A stretch of 64,000 bases of DNA from JBBBNV01 sp037137075 (GTDB lineage Bacteria > Bacillota > Bacilli > Paenibacillales > NBRC-103111), in NCBI RefSeq assembly GCF_037137075.1, contig NZ_JBBBNV010000011.1:62001-126000 (forward strand), read 5' to 3'. Both the position numbers and the translations under genes were made by a program. Below, piece after piece: positions 41,831 through 50,302 of this stretch. Numbering within the stretch: position 1 is the stretch's first letter; each line of letters opens with the position of its first letter. The notes beneath the pieces were generated by a model. It saw only the letters and a program-made list of their open reading frames with translations, searched no databases and had not been told where the DNA came from.

Positions 41831-43566
41831 GCAAATAACCCCCTGCAATGTGTAGTGATTTCAGCCGGCAAGAACGGCGTTCCGTCATATTTCAGCATGC
41901 TTTCAACTTTATCGGCATAGCCTGCATACAGTTTAATCAGTGATGCCAGTTGTGCTGTAGCGTTGTTCTCGACAACAACTACTTTTTTAGCTTTTTCCAA
42001 GTGCGGCTGCAAATCTTCAACCGGCAGCGGGAAAATTTGACGAACCGTAATATGGTTTGTTTTGATGCCTTCGGCAGCCAGACGTGCACGCGCTTCGTCA
42101 ATTGTACCGCCGGTGGAGCTCATACCGATAACGAGGATATCCGGGTTCTCGTTCGGAGCATCCACATGAATCGCATCGGTAATACGCAGATTTTTCAATT
42201 TGCCCAAACGTTTGTCCATCATTTTCTTCCGGTTTACCGGGCTCTCCGATGGGCGTCCGTCTTCACCGTGCTCAACGCCGGTTACGTGGTGCAAGCCGTG
42301 CTTCATGCCCGGGATGACACGAGGCGAGATACCGGATTCATTCAGCTCATAGCGCTTGAACATCGCGTTATCCGTCAGTTCCGGCAGCTCTCCCGTAACC
42401 AGAGCACCGCGGTCAATCTGGATTCGGTTGTAATCGAGCATCTCAGCCGTTTGCTTACCGAGGGAAAGCTGCAGGTCAGTCGCCACGATAACCGGAACCT
42501 GATATTGCTCGGCAAGGTTGAAGGCTTCAATCATGTCGTAGAAGCATTCTTCGACTGTGGATGGCGCGATAACGATTTTCGGAATTTCACCGTGTGTACC
42601 GTAAATCAGCGCGTTCAAGTCACTTTGCTCTTGCTTCGTCGGAAGACCTGTACTTGGTCCGCCCCGCTGTGTATCTACGATAACGACCGGAGTTTCTGTC
42701 ATACCCGACAAGCCGATGGCTTCCATCATCAATGCAAGACCAGGGCCTGCGGAAGCGGTCATGGTACGCACGCCGCCATAGTTGCCGCCGATGGCCATAG
42801 TTACCGCTGCGATTTCGTCTTCCGTCTGAATAACCGCACCGCCGAATTTCGGCAGACGCTTAATCAGATACTCCATGACCTCGGAAGCAGGTGTAATCGG
42901 GTAGGCAGGCATGAATCTACAGCCCGCAGCAAGCGCGCCCAAGCCGATAGCGTCGTTACCGATCATGAACAGCTTTTGTTTGCCGTCAGCCGGTTCCATT
43001 TCGAATTCTTTCAGCGGTCCGCCAGCAAGCTCCAGAATGAACTGTGCGCCGCGGATAGTCGCTTCGATATTTTTATCAACAACCGCTTGACCCTTGCGGC
43101 TGAACTCTTCTTCAACAGCTTTATTCAGCAGCTCCTGCGGCAATCCCAGAAGCGCCCAGGAAGCGCCGGTAGCAACCATGTTTTTCATGAGGGAGGTACC
43201 GAGCTCTTCCGCAATTCCTGTAATCGGAACAGGGAACAGACGGGCATCCACGCCTTCAGGCAGAACCGGATTGCATTTGGCGTCAGCCACAACAACGCCG
43301 CCTTTGCGAAGCTCGTGCACGTTCACGTCAATACTTTCCTGGTCAAAGCAAACCAGAATATCCAAATCATCCGAAATAGCCCGGATTGGCTTCGTGCTGA
43401 TGCGAATTTTGTTGTTAGTATGTCCGCCTTTAATACGGGAAGAGAAATGACGGTACCCGTACAGATAGTAGCCGAGACGCGTTAGTGCTGTGGAGAAAAT
43501 CCGGTCAACACTCTCTACACCTTCCCCTTGCTGTCCACCGATCTTCCATGACAATTGACTGATCAC
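41818..43566 (-). CDS. korA: 2-oxoacid:ferredoxin oxidoreductase, fused gamma-alpha subunit
   Basis: A 582-residue protein with an N-terminal gamma domain (about 1-190, WKIGGQQGEGVES) fused to the alpha (pyrimidine-binding) domain (GNDAIGLGALAAGCRFMPAYPITPASE at about 200-230) and a C-terminal transketolase-like domain. The start is GTG, with AAGGAG 11 bases before. It is the first gene of korAB, with a good SigA promoter at 43631-43659. In this group korAB commonly lies between spoVS and miaB. Confidence 0.93.
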   Translation of the reverse strand: MISQLSWKIGGQQGEGVESVDRIFSTALTRLGYYLYGYRHFSSRIKGGHTNNKIRISTKPIRAISDDLDILVCFDQESIDVNVHELRKGGVVVADAKCNPVLPEGVDARLFPVPITGIAEELGTSLMKNMVATGASWALLGLPQELLNKAVEEEFSRKGQAVVDKNIEATIRGAQFILELAGGPLKEFEMEPADGKQKLFMIGNDAIGLGALAAGCRFMPAYPITPASEVMEYLIKRLPKFGGAVIQTEDEIAAVTMAIGGNYGGVRTMTASAGPGLALMMEAIGLSGMTETPVVIVDTQRGGPSTGLPTKQEQSDLNALIYGTHGEIPKIVIAPSTVEECFYDMIEAFNLAEQYQVPVIVATDLQLSLGKQTAEMLDYNRIQIDRGALVTGELPELTDNAMFKRYELNESGISPRVIPGMKHGLHHVTGVEHGEDGRPSESPVNRKKMMDKRLGKLKNLRITDAIHVDAPNENPDILVIGMSSTGGTIDEARARLAAEGIKTNHITVRQIFPLPVEDLQPHLEKAKKVVVVENNATAQLASLIKLYAGYADKVESMLKYDGTPFLPAEITTHCRGLFAWQH

Positions 43567-43630
43567 GAACGTCCACTCCTTATTTGCTGGTCAAGAGCAC
43601 AATAAAAAAATTCTTTCACTCGTCACACAA

Positions 43631-43659
43631 ATTTTATGACTTCGGGTCGCAAATTGCAA
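43631..43659 (-). promoter_or_regulatory. SigA promoter of korAB
   Basis: TTGCAA, 17 bases, TAAAAT on the minus strand, 65 bases before the GTG start. Confidence 0.55.
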
Positions 43660-44062
43660 TAGTTTTTTCCTAAAATGAAAGATAGAACTTTTAGATTGAA
43701 TTCATACGCCAATTCGATGAATCTGAACGGAAGCGTTCTTAAGAAACCGTTTCATTCCGGAAGGAGGCCGTGTGATGCAGCCTTACCCGGTTTTATCAGC
43801 CTTGGCGAGGGCTTGTACTGCCTGGATATAGCCGGAATCGACGACAAGTCTGCATCATACAGTATACCCAAATCATCGCATTCTTCTACCATTTCAGCCG
43901 GATAAGCATGACAATGCCTGAGACGGCAATCATGTTGCGCCGGATGCATGCCCCCACCGGGTCGAAACCGAGATTAGTAAAACCGTTTAGTAATAAAAAA
44001 ATTTTTTCACTTTGCGATTCGATTCTGAAAATCGGTTTCATTGTATCCGTTTTCGGGCAAAT
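43660..44062. other. 403-base gap without a supported gene
   Basis: Between the korA promoter and the spoVS terminator two short frames are open (plus 43675-43905, minus 43752-43949), neither with a ribosome site or recognisable product. The AT-rich end parts look like ordinary intergenic sequence; the GC-richer middle (43740-43960) could be a gene remnant. Confidence 0.4.
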
Positions 44063-44090
44063 AAAAAAACCTGTCTACGTTGTAAACAGG
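44063..44090 (-). terminator. Rho-independent terminator after spoVS
   Basis: CCTGT-TTAC pairs with GTAG-ACAGG, followed by TTTTTTT on the minus strand, 37 bases past the spoVS stop. Confidence 0.85.
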
Positions 44091-44126
44091 CGTTTCAAAA
44101 CAAGTCTATCCGATTCCGCAGCACGG

Positions 44127-44387
44127 TTAGCGCGGCTCCACGATTAATTTGATGGCCGTACGGTCTTCCCCATCAATGACAATGTCGGTAAAGGCCGGAA
44201 TACATATCAAATCCACCCCGCTAGGCGCTACGAATCCTCTTGCGATGGCTACCGCCTTGATTGCTTGGTTCAATGCACCGGCGCCAATGGCCTGGAGCTC
44301 AGCAGCGCCCCGCTCGCGCAATACACCGGCCAGCGCACCTGCGACGGAGTTTGGATTGGACTTTGCTGAAACTTTTAATACCTCCAT
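44127..44387 (-). CDS. spoVS: Stage V sporulation protein S
   Basis: An 86-residue SpoVS, starting MEVLKVSAKSNPNSVAGALA, almost identical across Firmicutes and affecting septation and coat assembly during sporulation. The frame runs 39 bases further, but ATG 44387 follows GAGGAGG. A sigma-H promoter lies upstream, as in Bacillus subtilis, and a terminator follows, so it is monocistronic. Confidence 0.97.
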   Translation of the reverse strand: MEVLKVSAKSNPNSVAGALAGVLRERGAAELQAIGAGALNQAIKAVAIARGFVAPSGVDLICIPAFTDIVIDGEDRTAIKLIVEPR

Positions 44388-44433
44388 AATAGAACCTCCT
44401 CGGGTATGGTGGATTGATTCCAACACTACATCT

Positions 44434-44462
44434 TATTCTAGTAGCCCGAGGAAAATTCCTTC
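44434..44462 (-). promoter_or_regulatory. SigH promoter of spoVS
   Basis: On the minus strand GAAGGAATT, 14 bases, AGAATA, matching the SigH pattern RWAGGAWWW-N14-HGAAT at every defined position. It lies 47 bases before spoVS, whose Bacillus counterpart is SigH-dependent. Confidence 0.8.
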
Positions 44463-44519
44463 TTCCTTGTATAGAACTTTCAAAAAATTTAGACAACATG
44501 GTATAACACAGCTGCAGGC

Positions 44520-45323
44520 TTAATCAAAAATCACATCGTTCTCGTACATGCGCACGAGGGAAATATTTTGCGCACGTCCGGATTGCGGATTCAAATCGAT
44601 GCAAACGCCGTGAAGCATCCATTTCCCTTCATCAGCAATAAAGCGGGACGGAAGCCCTGTCAAAAACCGCTTCAATACCGCAGCCCGCTCCATTCCGAGC
44701 ACGCCTTCCCGGGAGCCGACCATGCCGACATCCGTGACATAAGCCGTACCTCTGGGGAGCACCTGCTCATCATGAGTCTGAACGTGTGTATGCGTGCCGA
44801 CTACGGCGGAAACCCGCCCGTCCAAATACCAGCCCATCGCGATTTTCTCCGATGTGGCCTCAGCATGCATATCGACAAATATATATTTATACTTTTTGTT
44901 CAGCTCATCCAGAATATCATCCACCTTGCGGAACGGGCAATCCAGCGGAGGCAGGAACGTGCGGCCCTGCAAATTAATGAGCGCCACCTCCGCCGATCCC
45001 GCCTTTATCACCGTATACCCGAGGCCCGGCGTGCCCTCCGGGAAATTGGCCGGACGAATAAGCCGCGGCTCATCGTCGATAATATCAAATACTTCCTTAT
45101 TGTCCCACGTATGGTTGCCAAGTGTAATGCCATGAACACCCTGGGCCAGCATTTCTTTTACAATCGCGGGTGTAATCCCTTTTCCTCCGGCTGCATTTTC
45201 CCCGTTTACGATAATGACAGTCGGCTTATATTTGTCTTTTAGTATCGGCAAGCAATACTTTAGCGCTTTTCGCCCTACCGAACCAACAACATCCCCAATA
45301 AATAAAATACGAATACCGTTCAC
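44520..45323 (-). CDS. ymdB: YmdB-family metallophosphoesterase
   Basis: A 267-residue YmdB, a 2',3'-cyclic-nucleotide phosphodiesterase that influences biofilm and motility decisions. Metal-binding motifs are FIGDVVGSVGR, VNGENAAGGKG, TLGNHTWDN, FVDMHAEATSEK and GTHTHVQT. The start is GTG (45323) after AAAAGGCG. It follows rny, from which a terminator separates it, and precedes spoVS, the order seen in Bacillus. Confidence 0.95.
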   Translation of the reverse strand: MNGIRILFIGDVVGSVGRKALKYCLPILKDKYKPTVIIVNGENAAGGKGITPAIVKEMLAQGVHGITLGNHTWDNKEVFDIIDDEPRLIRPANFPEGTPGLGYTVIKAGSAEVALINLQGRTFLPPLDCPFRKVDDILDELNKKYKYIFVDMHAEATSEKIAMGWYLDGRVSAVVGTHTHVQTHDEQVLPRGTAYVTDVGMVGSREGVLGMERAAVLKRFLTGLPSRFIADEGKWMLHGVCIDLNPQSGRAQNISLVRMYENDVIFD

Positions 45324-45434
45324 CGCCTTTTCTTCCCTGTTAAATTATGTAATGCACTCTGGTTCTTGCCATTGTTTATGCTTCATCTAACCTTGCAGGA
45401 CAACAGCTAACCGCTGCCTGCGTGCCACAGATGC

Positions 45435-45463
45435 AAAAAAGTGGCCAAAGGCGGCCACTTTTT
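45435..45463 (-). terminator. Rho-independent terminator after rny
   Basis: GTGGCC and GGCCAC around a short loop, flanked by A6 and T5. It lies 12 bases past the rny stop. Confidence 0.85.
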
Positions 45464-45474
45464 CGCTTCCGTAA

Positions 45475-47016
45475 CTATTTCGCGTATTCCACAGCCCGTG
45501 TTTCGCGGATGACCGTGACTTTGATATGCCCCGGATAATCCAGCTCACTCTCGATTTTCTTCGTGATGTCACGAGCCAGTCGGAATGCTTCGGTATCATC
45601 GATTTTTTCCGGTTGAACCATGACACGAACCTCGCGTCCGGCTTGAATCGCGTACGATTTCTCAACTCCGTCGAACGATTCCGTAATCTCCTCCAGCTTC
45701 TCCAGACGCTTGATGTACGTCTCAAGTGTTTCACGTCTGGCTCCAGGTCTGGCGGCGGATAACGCATCTGCAGCGCCAACGAGCATTGCGATGACCGAAG
45801 TCGCTTCACAGTCGCCATGGTGAGAAGCGATACTGTTAATCACCACTGGATGTTCTTTGTACTTTTTGGCAATTTCTACGCCGATCTCCACATGCGAGCC
45901 TTCCACTTCATGGTCAAGAGCTTTGCCAATGTCATGCAGTAATCCGGCACGCTTCGCCAACGTGACGTCTTCACCCAGTTCACCGGCCATAAGCCCTGTC
46001 AAGTAAGCGACCTCCATGGAATGCTTCAGCACGTTTTGCCCATAGCTTGTACGGAATTTCAAACGCCCCAAAATCTTAATCAAATCCGGATGCAAGCCAT
46101 GCACGCCTGTCTCAAAGGTAGCCTGCTCCCCGTATTCACGGATGCGCTCATCGACTTCTTTGCGGGATTTCTCAACCATCTCTTCAATCCGCGCCGGGTG
46201 GATACGTCCGTCCGCCACCAGCTTCTCCAGCGAGGTACGGGCAATCTCACGGCGAATCGGATCAAAGCCTGAGAGAATAACAGCTTCCGGCGTATCGTCG
46301 ATAATCAGGTCGATACCCGTCAGTGTTTCCAGAGCGCGGATGTTACGCCCCTCGCGCCCGATAATCCGGCCCTTCATCTCTTCGTTCGGCAGCGAAACTA
46401 CAGAAACCGTCGTTTCTGCAACATGGTCGGCAGCACAGCGCTGAATCGCGAGGGTAATAACCTCTCTTGCACGCTTGTCTGCTTCTTCCTTGGCCTGGTG
46501 CTCGATTTCCTTAATCATCTGCGCGGTTTCATGACGCACTTCCTGCTCCACATTGGTCAGGATGATGTTCTTGGCCTCATCCATCGTCAATCCGGAAATG
46601 CGTTCCAGCTCGGTCACTTGCGCCCGATACAGCTGGTCAATTTGCTCTTGCGTTTCTTCAATCCGTTTCTCTTTGTTGGCGATCTGTTCCTCTTTTCGCT
46701 CTAGAGATTCTAATTTTTTATCCAGCGTTTCCTCTTTTTGCAACAATCGTCTCTCTTGTCGTCCGATTTCATTTCGACGCTCACGAATGTCTTTTTCAGC
46801 TTCGGTTCGCAGCTTATGGACTTCGTCTTTAGCTTCCACAACCGTTTCTTTTTTCAGCGCCTCTGCCTCTTTGCGGGCATGATCCACAATTTGCTGGGCA
46901 GCTTGTTCGGCACTGGAAATTTTCGCCTCTGCAAGAGATTTGCGAATAAAATAACCAATCCCAAAGCCTGCAAGAAGACCACCAACAAGAGAAAGTGTAA
47001 TCCAGATGAACGGCAT
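45475..47016 (-). CDS. rny: Ribonuclease Y
   Basis: A 513-residue membrane endoribonuclease that starts mRNA decay. In order: an N-terminal membrane helix (about 5-25), a long charged coiled coil (about 30-200), a KH domain (GREGRNIRALETLTG) and an HD domain (LLHDIGKALDHE). GTG 47025 lies inside the ribosome site, so I take ATG 47016 after GGGAGGTG. The partner RicA is encoded further along the same strand. Confidence 0.97.
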   Translation of the reverse strand: MPFIWITLSLVGGLLAGFGIGYFIRKSLAEAKISSAEQAAQQIVDHARKEAEALKKETVVEAKDEVHKLRTEAEKDIRERRNEIGRQERRLLQKEETLDKKLESLERKEEQIANKEKRIEETQEQIDQLYRAQVTELERISGLTMDEAKNIILTNVEQEVRHETAQMIKEIEHQAKEEADKRAREVITLAIQRCAADHVAETTVSVVSLPNEEMKGRIIGREGRNIRALETLTGIDLIIDDTPEAVILSGFDPIRREIARTSLEKLVADGRIHPARIEEMVEKSRKEVDERIREYGEQATFETGVHGLHPDLIKILGRLKFRTSYGQNVLKHSMEVAYLTGLMAGELGEDVTLAKRAGLLHDIGKALDHEVEGSHVEIGVEIAKKYKEHPVVINSIASHHGDCEATSVIAMLVGAADALSAARPGARRETLETYIKRLEKLEEITESFDGVEKSYAIQAGREVRVMVQPEKIDDTEAFRLARDITKKIESELDYPGHIKVTVIRETRAVEYAK

Positions 47017-47167
47017 CGAATTCACCTCCCTGTCAGTACTCCAAGGGAAATCTCTTGGGACAATGCGGTTTTAACCCATTTCATTTTCAATTGGCGAATG
47101 AAAAGTATATAGAAATATACATGATTATTTTATCTGTAAGAAAAGAAAATTGTCAAGCGAAACGCAA

Positions 47168-48379
47168 TTATTGCATGCCGCTGAGCGCTTCCAGCACCAT
47201 CGCGGCGGCCCCTAAAGCCTGAGCCCCCTCCGACAGCAGGCCGCGGTTGAAGACGACTTTGTAGCTCGGGTAGTAGTACGTATGCTCAAGGGCTGTCTGA
47301 ATCGCCGTATCATAAAACAGCTCATTGCTGGACACGAGCGGGCCGCCGACAATAACCTGCTCGGGGTGCAGTGTATTGAGCAAATTGGCCAGCCCAATGC
47401 CGAAATATAAGCCGGCCTCGGTAAAAATATGCGTCGCCAGCGGATCATCCAGCCGAAGCGCCTCCAGCAGATGCGAGAAGCGGACCTCCTCCGGCCCCCC
47501 GGCCAATTCAAGAAGTATACTTTTCCTCCCGAGCTTGAGCGCGCTTTGAGCCTGCTGCTCCATTGCATATATCGAGACGTAGGATTCGAGACAGCCGAAG
47601 CTGTTTTGGCGGCCGCGATGAGCCACTCCTGTGGCCTGAACAATCATTTGACCGATGGCCCCCTCCGTGTCCACCGCACCGTACACGATTTTGCCCCCGA
47701 ACATAATGGAGGAACGAAGTCCTACACCGGCGCGCACGTACAGCAGGTTCTGGACATCCTGCAGCGACTGGGCCCAGCATTCCGCCAGAAGCGCCGTATT
47801 GGCTCCATTATCGAGGAGGACCGGAATCTGCAATTGCTGCCGGAAAAAATCACAAATGGGCACGTTCCTCCAGCCCGATGCCGAGAAATAAAGGGGCTCC
47901 AGAATCATCCCGTTTTTACGATCAAGCGGGCCGACAGCACCGACGCCCATCCCGATTAAAGAGGCCGCCGGTATAGACAGTTTATCCAAAAGCGCATGAA
48001 TTTTTTCCGTCACACTTTTAAAAAACACTTGCGGGCTCATCTGTTCATCCATCATCCATTCAACGGCATCCAGCGTGTTCATATGCATGTCGCATACGAT
48101 TAGCCGGGAGCGAGAACGTGAAATATCCAGACCGAGCGCATAGCCGTACTGTGCGTTGGTCCGGTATAGTATGGGCCTTCTTCCGCCGGTCGACTCGCCA
48201 TAACCGCATTCTTCAATCAAACGGTTCGCCTGCAGCTCGTCCAATATACGGGTCAAAGTACTGACTGTTAATCCGCTTAGCTCAATCAGCTCGATTTTGG
48301 ATACAATGCCCCCCTTGCGGATAAAAGCATAAATTTGCTTGGCCTTGCCGCCGGGAATATGCAGATCCAGTTTATCCAT
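47168..48379 (-). CDS. ROK-family transcriptional regulator
   Basis: A 403-residue ROK repressor. An N-terminal winged helix (about 10-75, IELIELSGLTVSTLTRILDEL) precedes a sugar-kinase-like fold with GLDISRSRSRLIV (phosphate loop) and GVGAVGPLD. The usual zinc motif CxCGxxGCxE is degraded to NSFGCLES, with only one of the cysteines, so the sensor may not bind zinc as normal members do. It overlaps the chromate-transporter gene by 8 bases, so the pair is one unit, presumably under its own control. Confidence 0.88.
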   Translation of the reverse strand: MDKLDLHIPGGKAKQIYAFIRKGGIVSKIELIELSGLTVSTLTRILDELQANRLIEECGYGESTGGRRPILYRTNAQYGYALGLDISRSRSRLIVCDMHMNTLDAVEWMMDEQMSPQVFFKSVTEKIHALLDKLSIPAASLIGMGVGAVGPLDRKNGMILEPLYFSASGWRNVPICDFFRQQLQIPVLLDNGANTALLAECWAQSLQDVQNLLYVRAGVGLRSSIMFGGKIVYGAVDTEGAIGQMIVQATGVAHRGRQNSFGCLESYVSIYAMEQQAQSALKLGRKSILLELAGGPEEVRFSHLLEALRLDDPLATHIFTEAGLYFGIGLANLLNTLHPEQVIVGGPLVSSNELFYDTAIQTALEHTYYYPSYKVVFNRGLLSEGAQALGAAAMVLEALSGMQ

Positions 48380-48914
48380 AAACAGCCGCCCCTATTAATC
48401 CTGAAATGAGTATCACCTGCAGCGGATGTGTCCGGAACCGGAGCATCGCCACAAGTGAAGCCGCAAAAATGAGAAGCATGAGCACCGTGCGCCCCGTTAA
48501 TGCTTCAAAAGTAATCATATTGTTGGACATGGCAAACCGGATGGCCGCGTAAACAATCATGCCCGTTATAATCGGACGCAGCCCGTAAAAGGCGGACTTG
48601 ACCAATTTGTGATGATGCACCTTATAAAAAAACGCTGCCGCAAGCACGACGATAAGCAGCGATGGAAGTATAATCCCGATGGTAGATATAATGGCGCCTA
48701 AGGTGCCTGCAGTATGATAACCGACAAAAATCGCGCTGTTGGTCGCAACCGGGCCAGGGGACATCCCCGCCACTGCGATGGCATCGGCGAATTGCTGCTC
48801 ATTCATCCAGCCATGGTTGATCACCTCATGCTGAACCATCGGAATCATTGCATAGCCGCCGCCAAAGGATACAAGACCTATTTTAAAGAATGTGATAAAT
48901 AATTGCCATAGCAT
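48372..48914 (-). CDS. Chromate transporter (ChrA), single-domain
   Basis: A 180-residue membrane protein of the short-chain CHR family, with the signature FKIGLVSFGGGYAMIPM and GMSPGPVATNSAIF and about five or six membrane segments. Short CHR proteins normally occur as an adjacent pair (two halves of opposite topology); only one half is present here and the 435 bases upstream hold no second. Instead a ROK sugar-type regulator follows. Its substrate may not be chromate. The start follows GGGGGAA. Confidence 0.88.
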   Translation of the reverse strand: MLWQLFITFFKIGLVSFGGGYAMIPMVQHEVINHGWMNEQQFADAIAVAGMSPGPVATNSAIFVGYHTAGTLGAIISTIGIILPSLLIVVLAAAFFYKVHHHKLVKSAFYGLRPIITGMIVYAAIRFAMSNNMITFEALTGRTVLMLLIFAASLVAMLRFRTHPLQVILISGLIGAAVYG

Positions 48915-48965
48915 ACTTGGTTCCCCCTGCTGTCCCGTCTCCGAACGAAGTTGTTGTTGTGGTTT

Positions 48966-48994
48966 ATTATACCTTACTTTTTCTCATTTCGGAA
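48966..48994 (-). promoter_or_regulatory. Promoter and possible operator of the chrA-ROK unit
   Basis: A perfect TATAAT (48966-48971), 17 bases, then a weak TTCCGA -35 on the minus strand. A GGAATAAACGTTTGTTCC dyad (48991-49008) overlaps the -35, a reasonable place for repressor binding. Confidence 0.45.
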
Positions 48995-49008
48995 TAAACG
49001 TTTGTTCC

Positions 49009-49349
49009 ATTCGGTAATTCCAAGCGGAATAGAAGGGATTTGGTCGCCATTACAGGGCATTTTCTCATTCTTTTTCGATAACTTACAACCACAACGGATT
49101 TAAGTTGCAATGGAACTTGTTATTTCCTCTTGATTCTTTTTTCAGTCTGGAGAAACCGGAATCTGGCGGATCGTATGAGGCAACTAAGAGCCGAGAAGCG
49201 CCGTGGCAGCAGGATTTTATCATCCATTCGAGGCTTTGCCTTGAGTCAAATGCGATGAAAACATGAACGAAGCCGTCCGTTTTGAGCGGGAGAGCCGCTG
49301 CTTTGTGAAGCATAAAAAAACCTGCTCCCACTCTACATGGAAACAGGCC
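49009..49349. other. 341-base gap, nothing recognised
   Basis: Between the chrA-ROK control region and recX there is AT-rich sequence without a supported gene. One minus-strand frame (49083-49331) is open but has no ribosome site or family resemblance. Confidence 0.45.
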
Positions 49350-50087
49350 TTACTCCTCAAAAAAGCTCGTTTCGCCATCCGCTTCGCCTTCTACCGGGTA
49401 TTCCGATACGACCTTACGCAATACTCGGGATACTATCTGGGAGGGAAAACCCTTTCGCATCAGGAATGCTCCCACCTTCTGCCTGCGCACCCGGGCCTCG
49501 TCCTTCATGACACGCCATTTTTTAACGGCCAGCTCGAAGGCGATCTCCATCTCCCGCTCTTCGTCAACCTCCTCCAGCGCCGCATGAATATGCTGTCCGG
49601 AAACTCCTTTTTGTTTCAGCTCCTGCCTAATCCACAGCCGCCCTTTTTTTTGGCTGTAAATTCGGTGCTGTGTCCATTGGACAGCGAAATCGGCATCATT
49701 AATGTACTGTCGGCCCCGCAGCCGCTCGACAATCTCTTCAGCCGCCTCCGGCTCTACCTGCTTGCGCAGCAGCTGCTGGTATACCTCAGCGGCGCTGCGC
49801 GGCCGTCTGCCAATATACCTTATGGCTTCCTTGTAAGCCGTCTGCAGGGTATCCTCACGCCGTATAGCGCGAAGCTGTTCTTGGTCCAGTACAGTTCCCT
49901 GCATCAGCCGGAATTGAATGCATACCTCTTCATCCACCTCTAGTACCGGCTCGCCGTCGAGTGACAGCAAATATTTTCCTTTTGGCTTATGCAGCCGCTC
50001 GACTCGGGTAATTACATACGATCCTGTTGTCCCCGGCTGTTCTCGAAATTTCTTGTCCTGATCCCTGTCGTCTTCCTGCTGCGTCAT
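49350..50087 (-). CDS. recX: RecA regulator RecX
   Basis: A 245-residue RecX built of repeated three-helix units (AIRYIGRRPRSAAEVYQQL, then IVERLRGRQYINDADFAVQW, and so on). It modulates RecA filaments. An upstream frame from 50117 starts inside the 13-base repeat; ATG 50087, with GGAGGG before it, is better. It lies downstream of recA on the same strand, with a weak terminator and the repeat between them. Confidence 0.92.
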   Translation of the reverse strand: MTQQEDDRDQDKKFREQPGTTGSYVITRVERLHKPKGKYLLSLDGEPVLEVDEEVCIQFRLMQGTVLDQEQLRAIRREDTLQTAYKEAIRYIGRRPRSAAEVYQQLLRKQVEPEAAEEIVERLRGRQYINDADFAVQWTQHRIYSQKKGRLWIRQELKQKGVSGQHIHAALEEVDEEREMEIAFELAVKKWRVMKDEARVRRQKVGAFLMRKGFPSQIVSRVLRKVVSEYPVEGEADGETSFFEE

Positions 50088-50110
50088 CTGAGTCCCTCCT
50101 TCCATCTGTT

Positions 50111-50188
50111 GTTTCATTGCTTGTTTTCATTGCTTGTTTTCATTGCTTGTTTTCATTGCTTGTTTTCATTGCTTGTTTTCATTGCTTG
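50111..50188 (-). repeat. 13-bp tandem repeat, six copies, upstream of recX
   Basis: The unit TTTTCATTGCTTG is repeated six times head to tail; the first copy has one difference. On the recX sense strand the unit reads CAAGCAATGAAAA, so each copy carries an ATG. Thirteen is not a multiple of three, so these ATGs fall in rotating frames. The array ends 23 bases before the recX start codon. Confidence 0.95.
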
Positions 50189-50255
50189 CACTCGCGCTGC
50201 TCCCCGCGCACAGCGTGTCGAAGCAGGACGGTAGTCAGCCGCATTCAAATCAGAT

Positions 50256-50286
50256 AAAATAGCCGTACCCTAGTGAAAGGTACGGC
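50256..50286 (-). terminator. Weak terminator or attenuator after recA
   Basis: GCCGTACC and GGTACGGC form an 8-bp stem followed on the minus strand by ATTTTATC, only a partial T run; some read-through into recX is likely. Confidence 0.6.
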
Positions 50287-50302
50287 CGTGAATGAGGGCT
50301 TC

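Noticed and set aside
41950..43485. A 511-codon open frame antisense to korA.
   Set aside because: A shadow; korA has all family motifs on the other strand.
50111..50188. CRISPR array.
   Set aside because: Units are 13 bases with no spacers between them and no cas genes; it is a simple tandem repeat.
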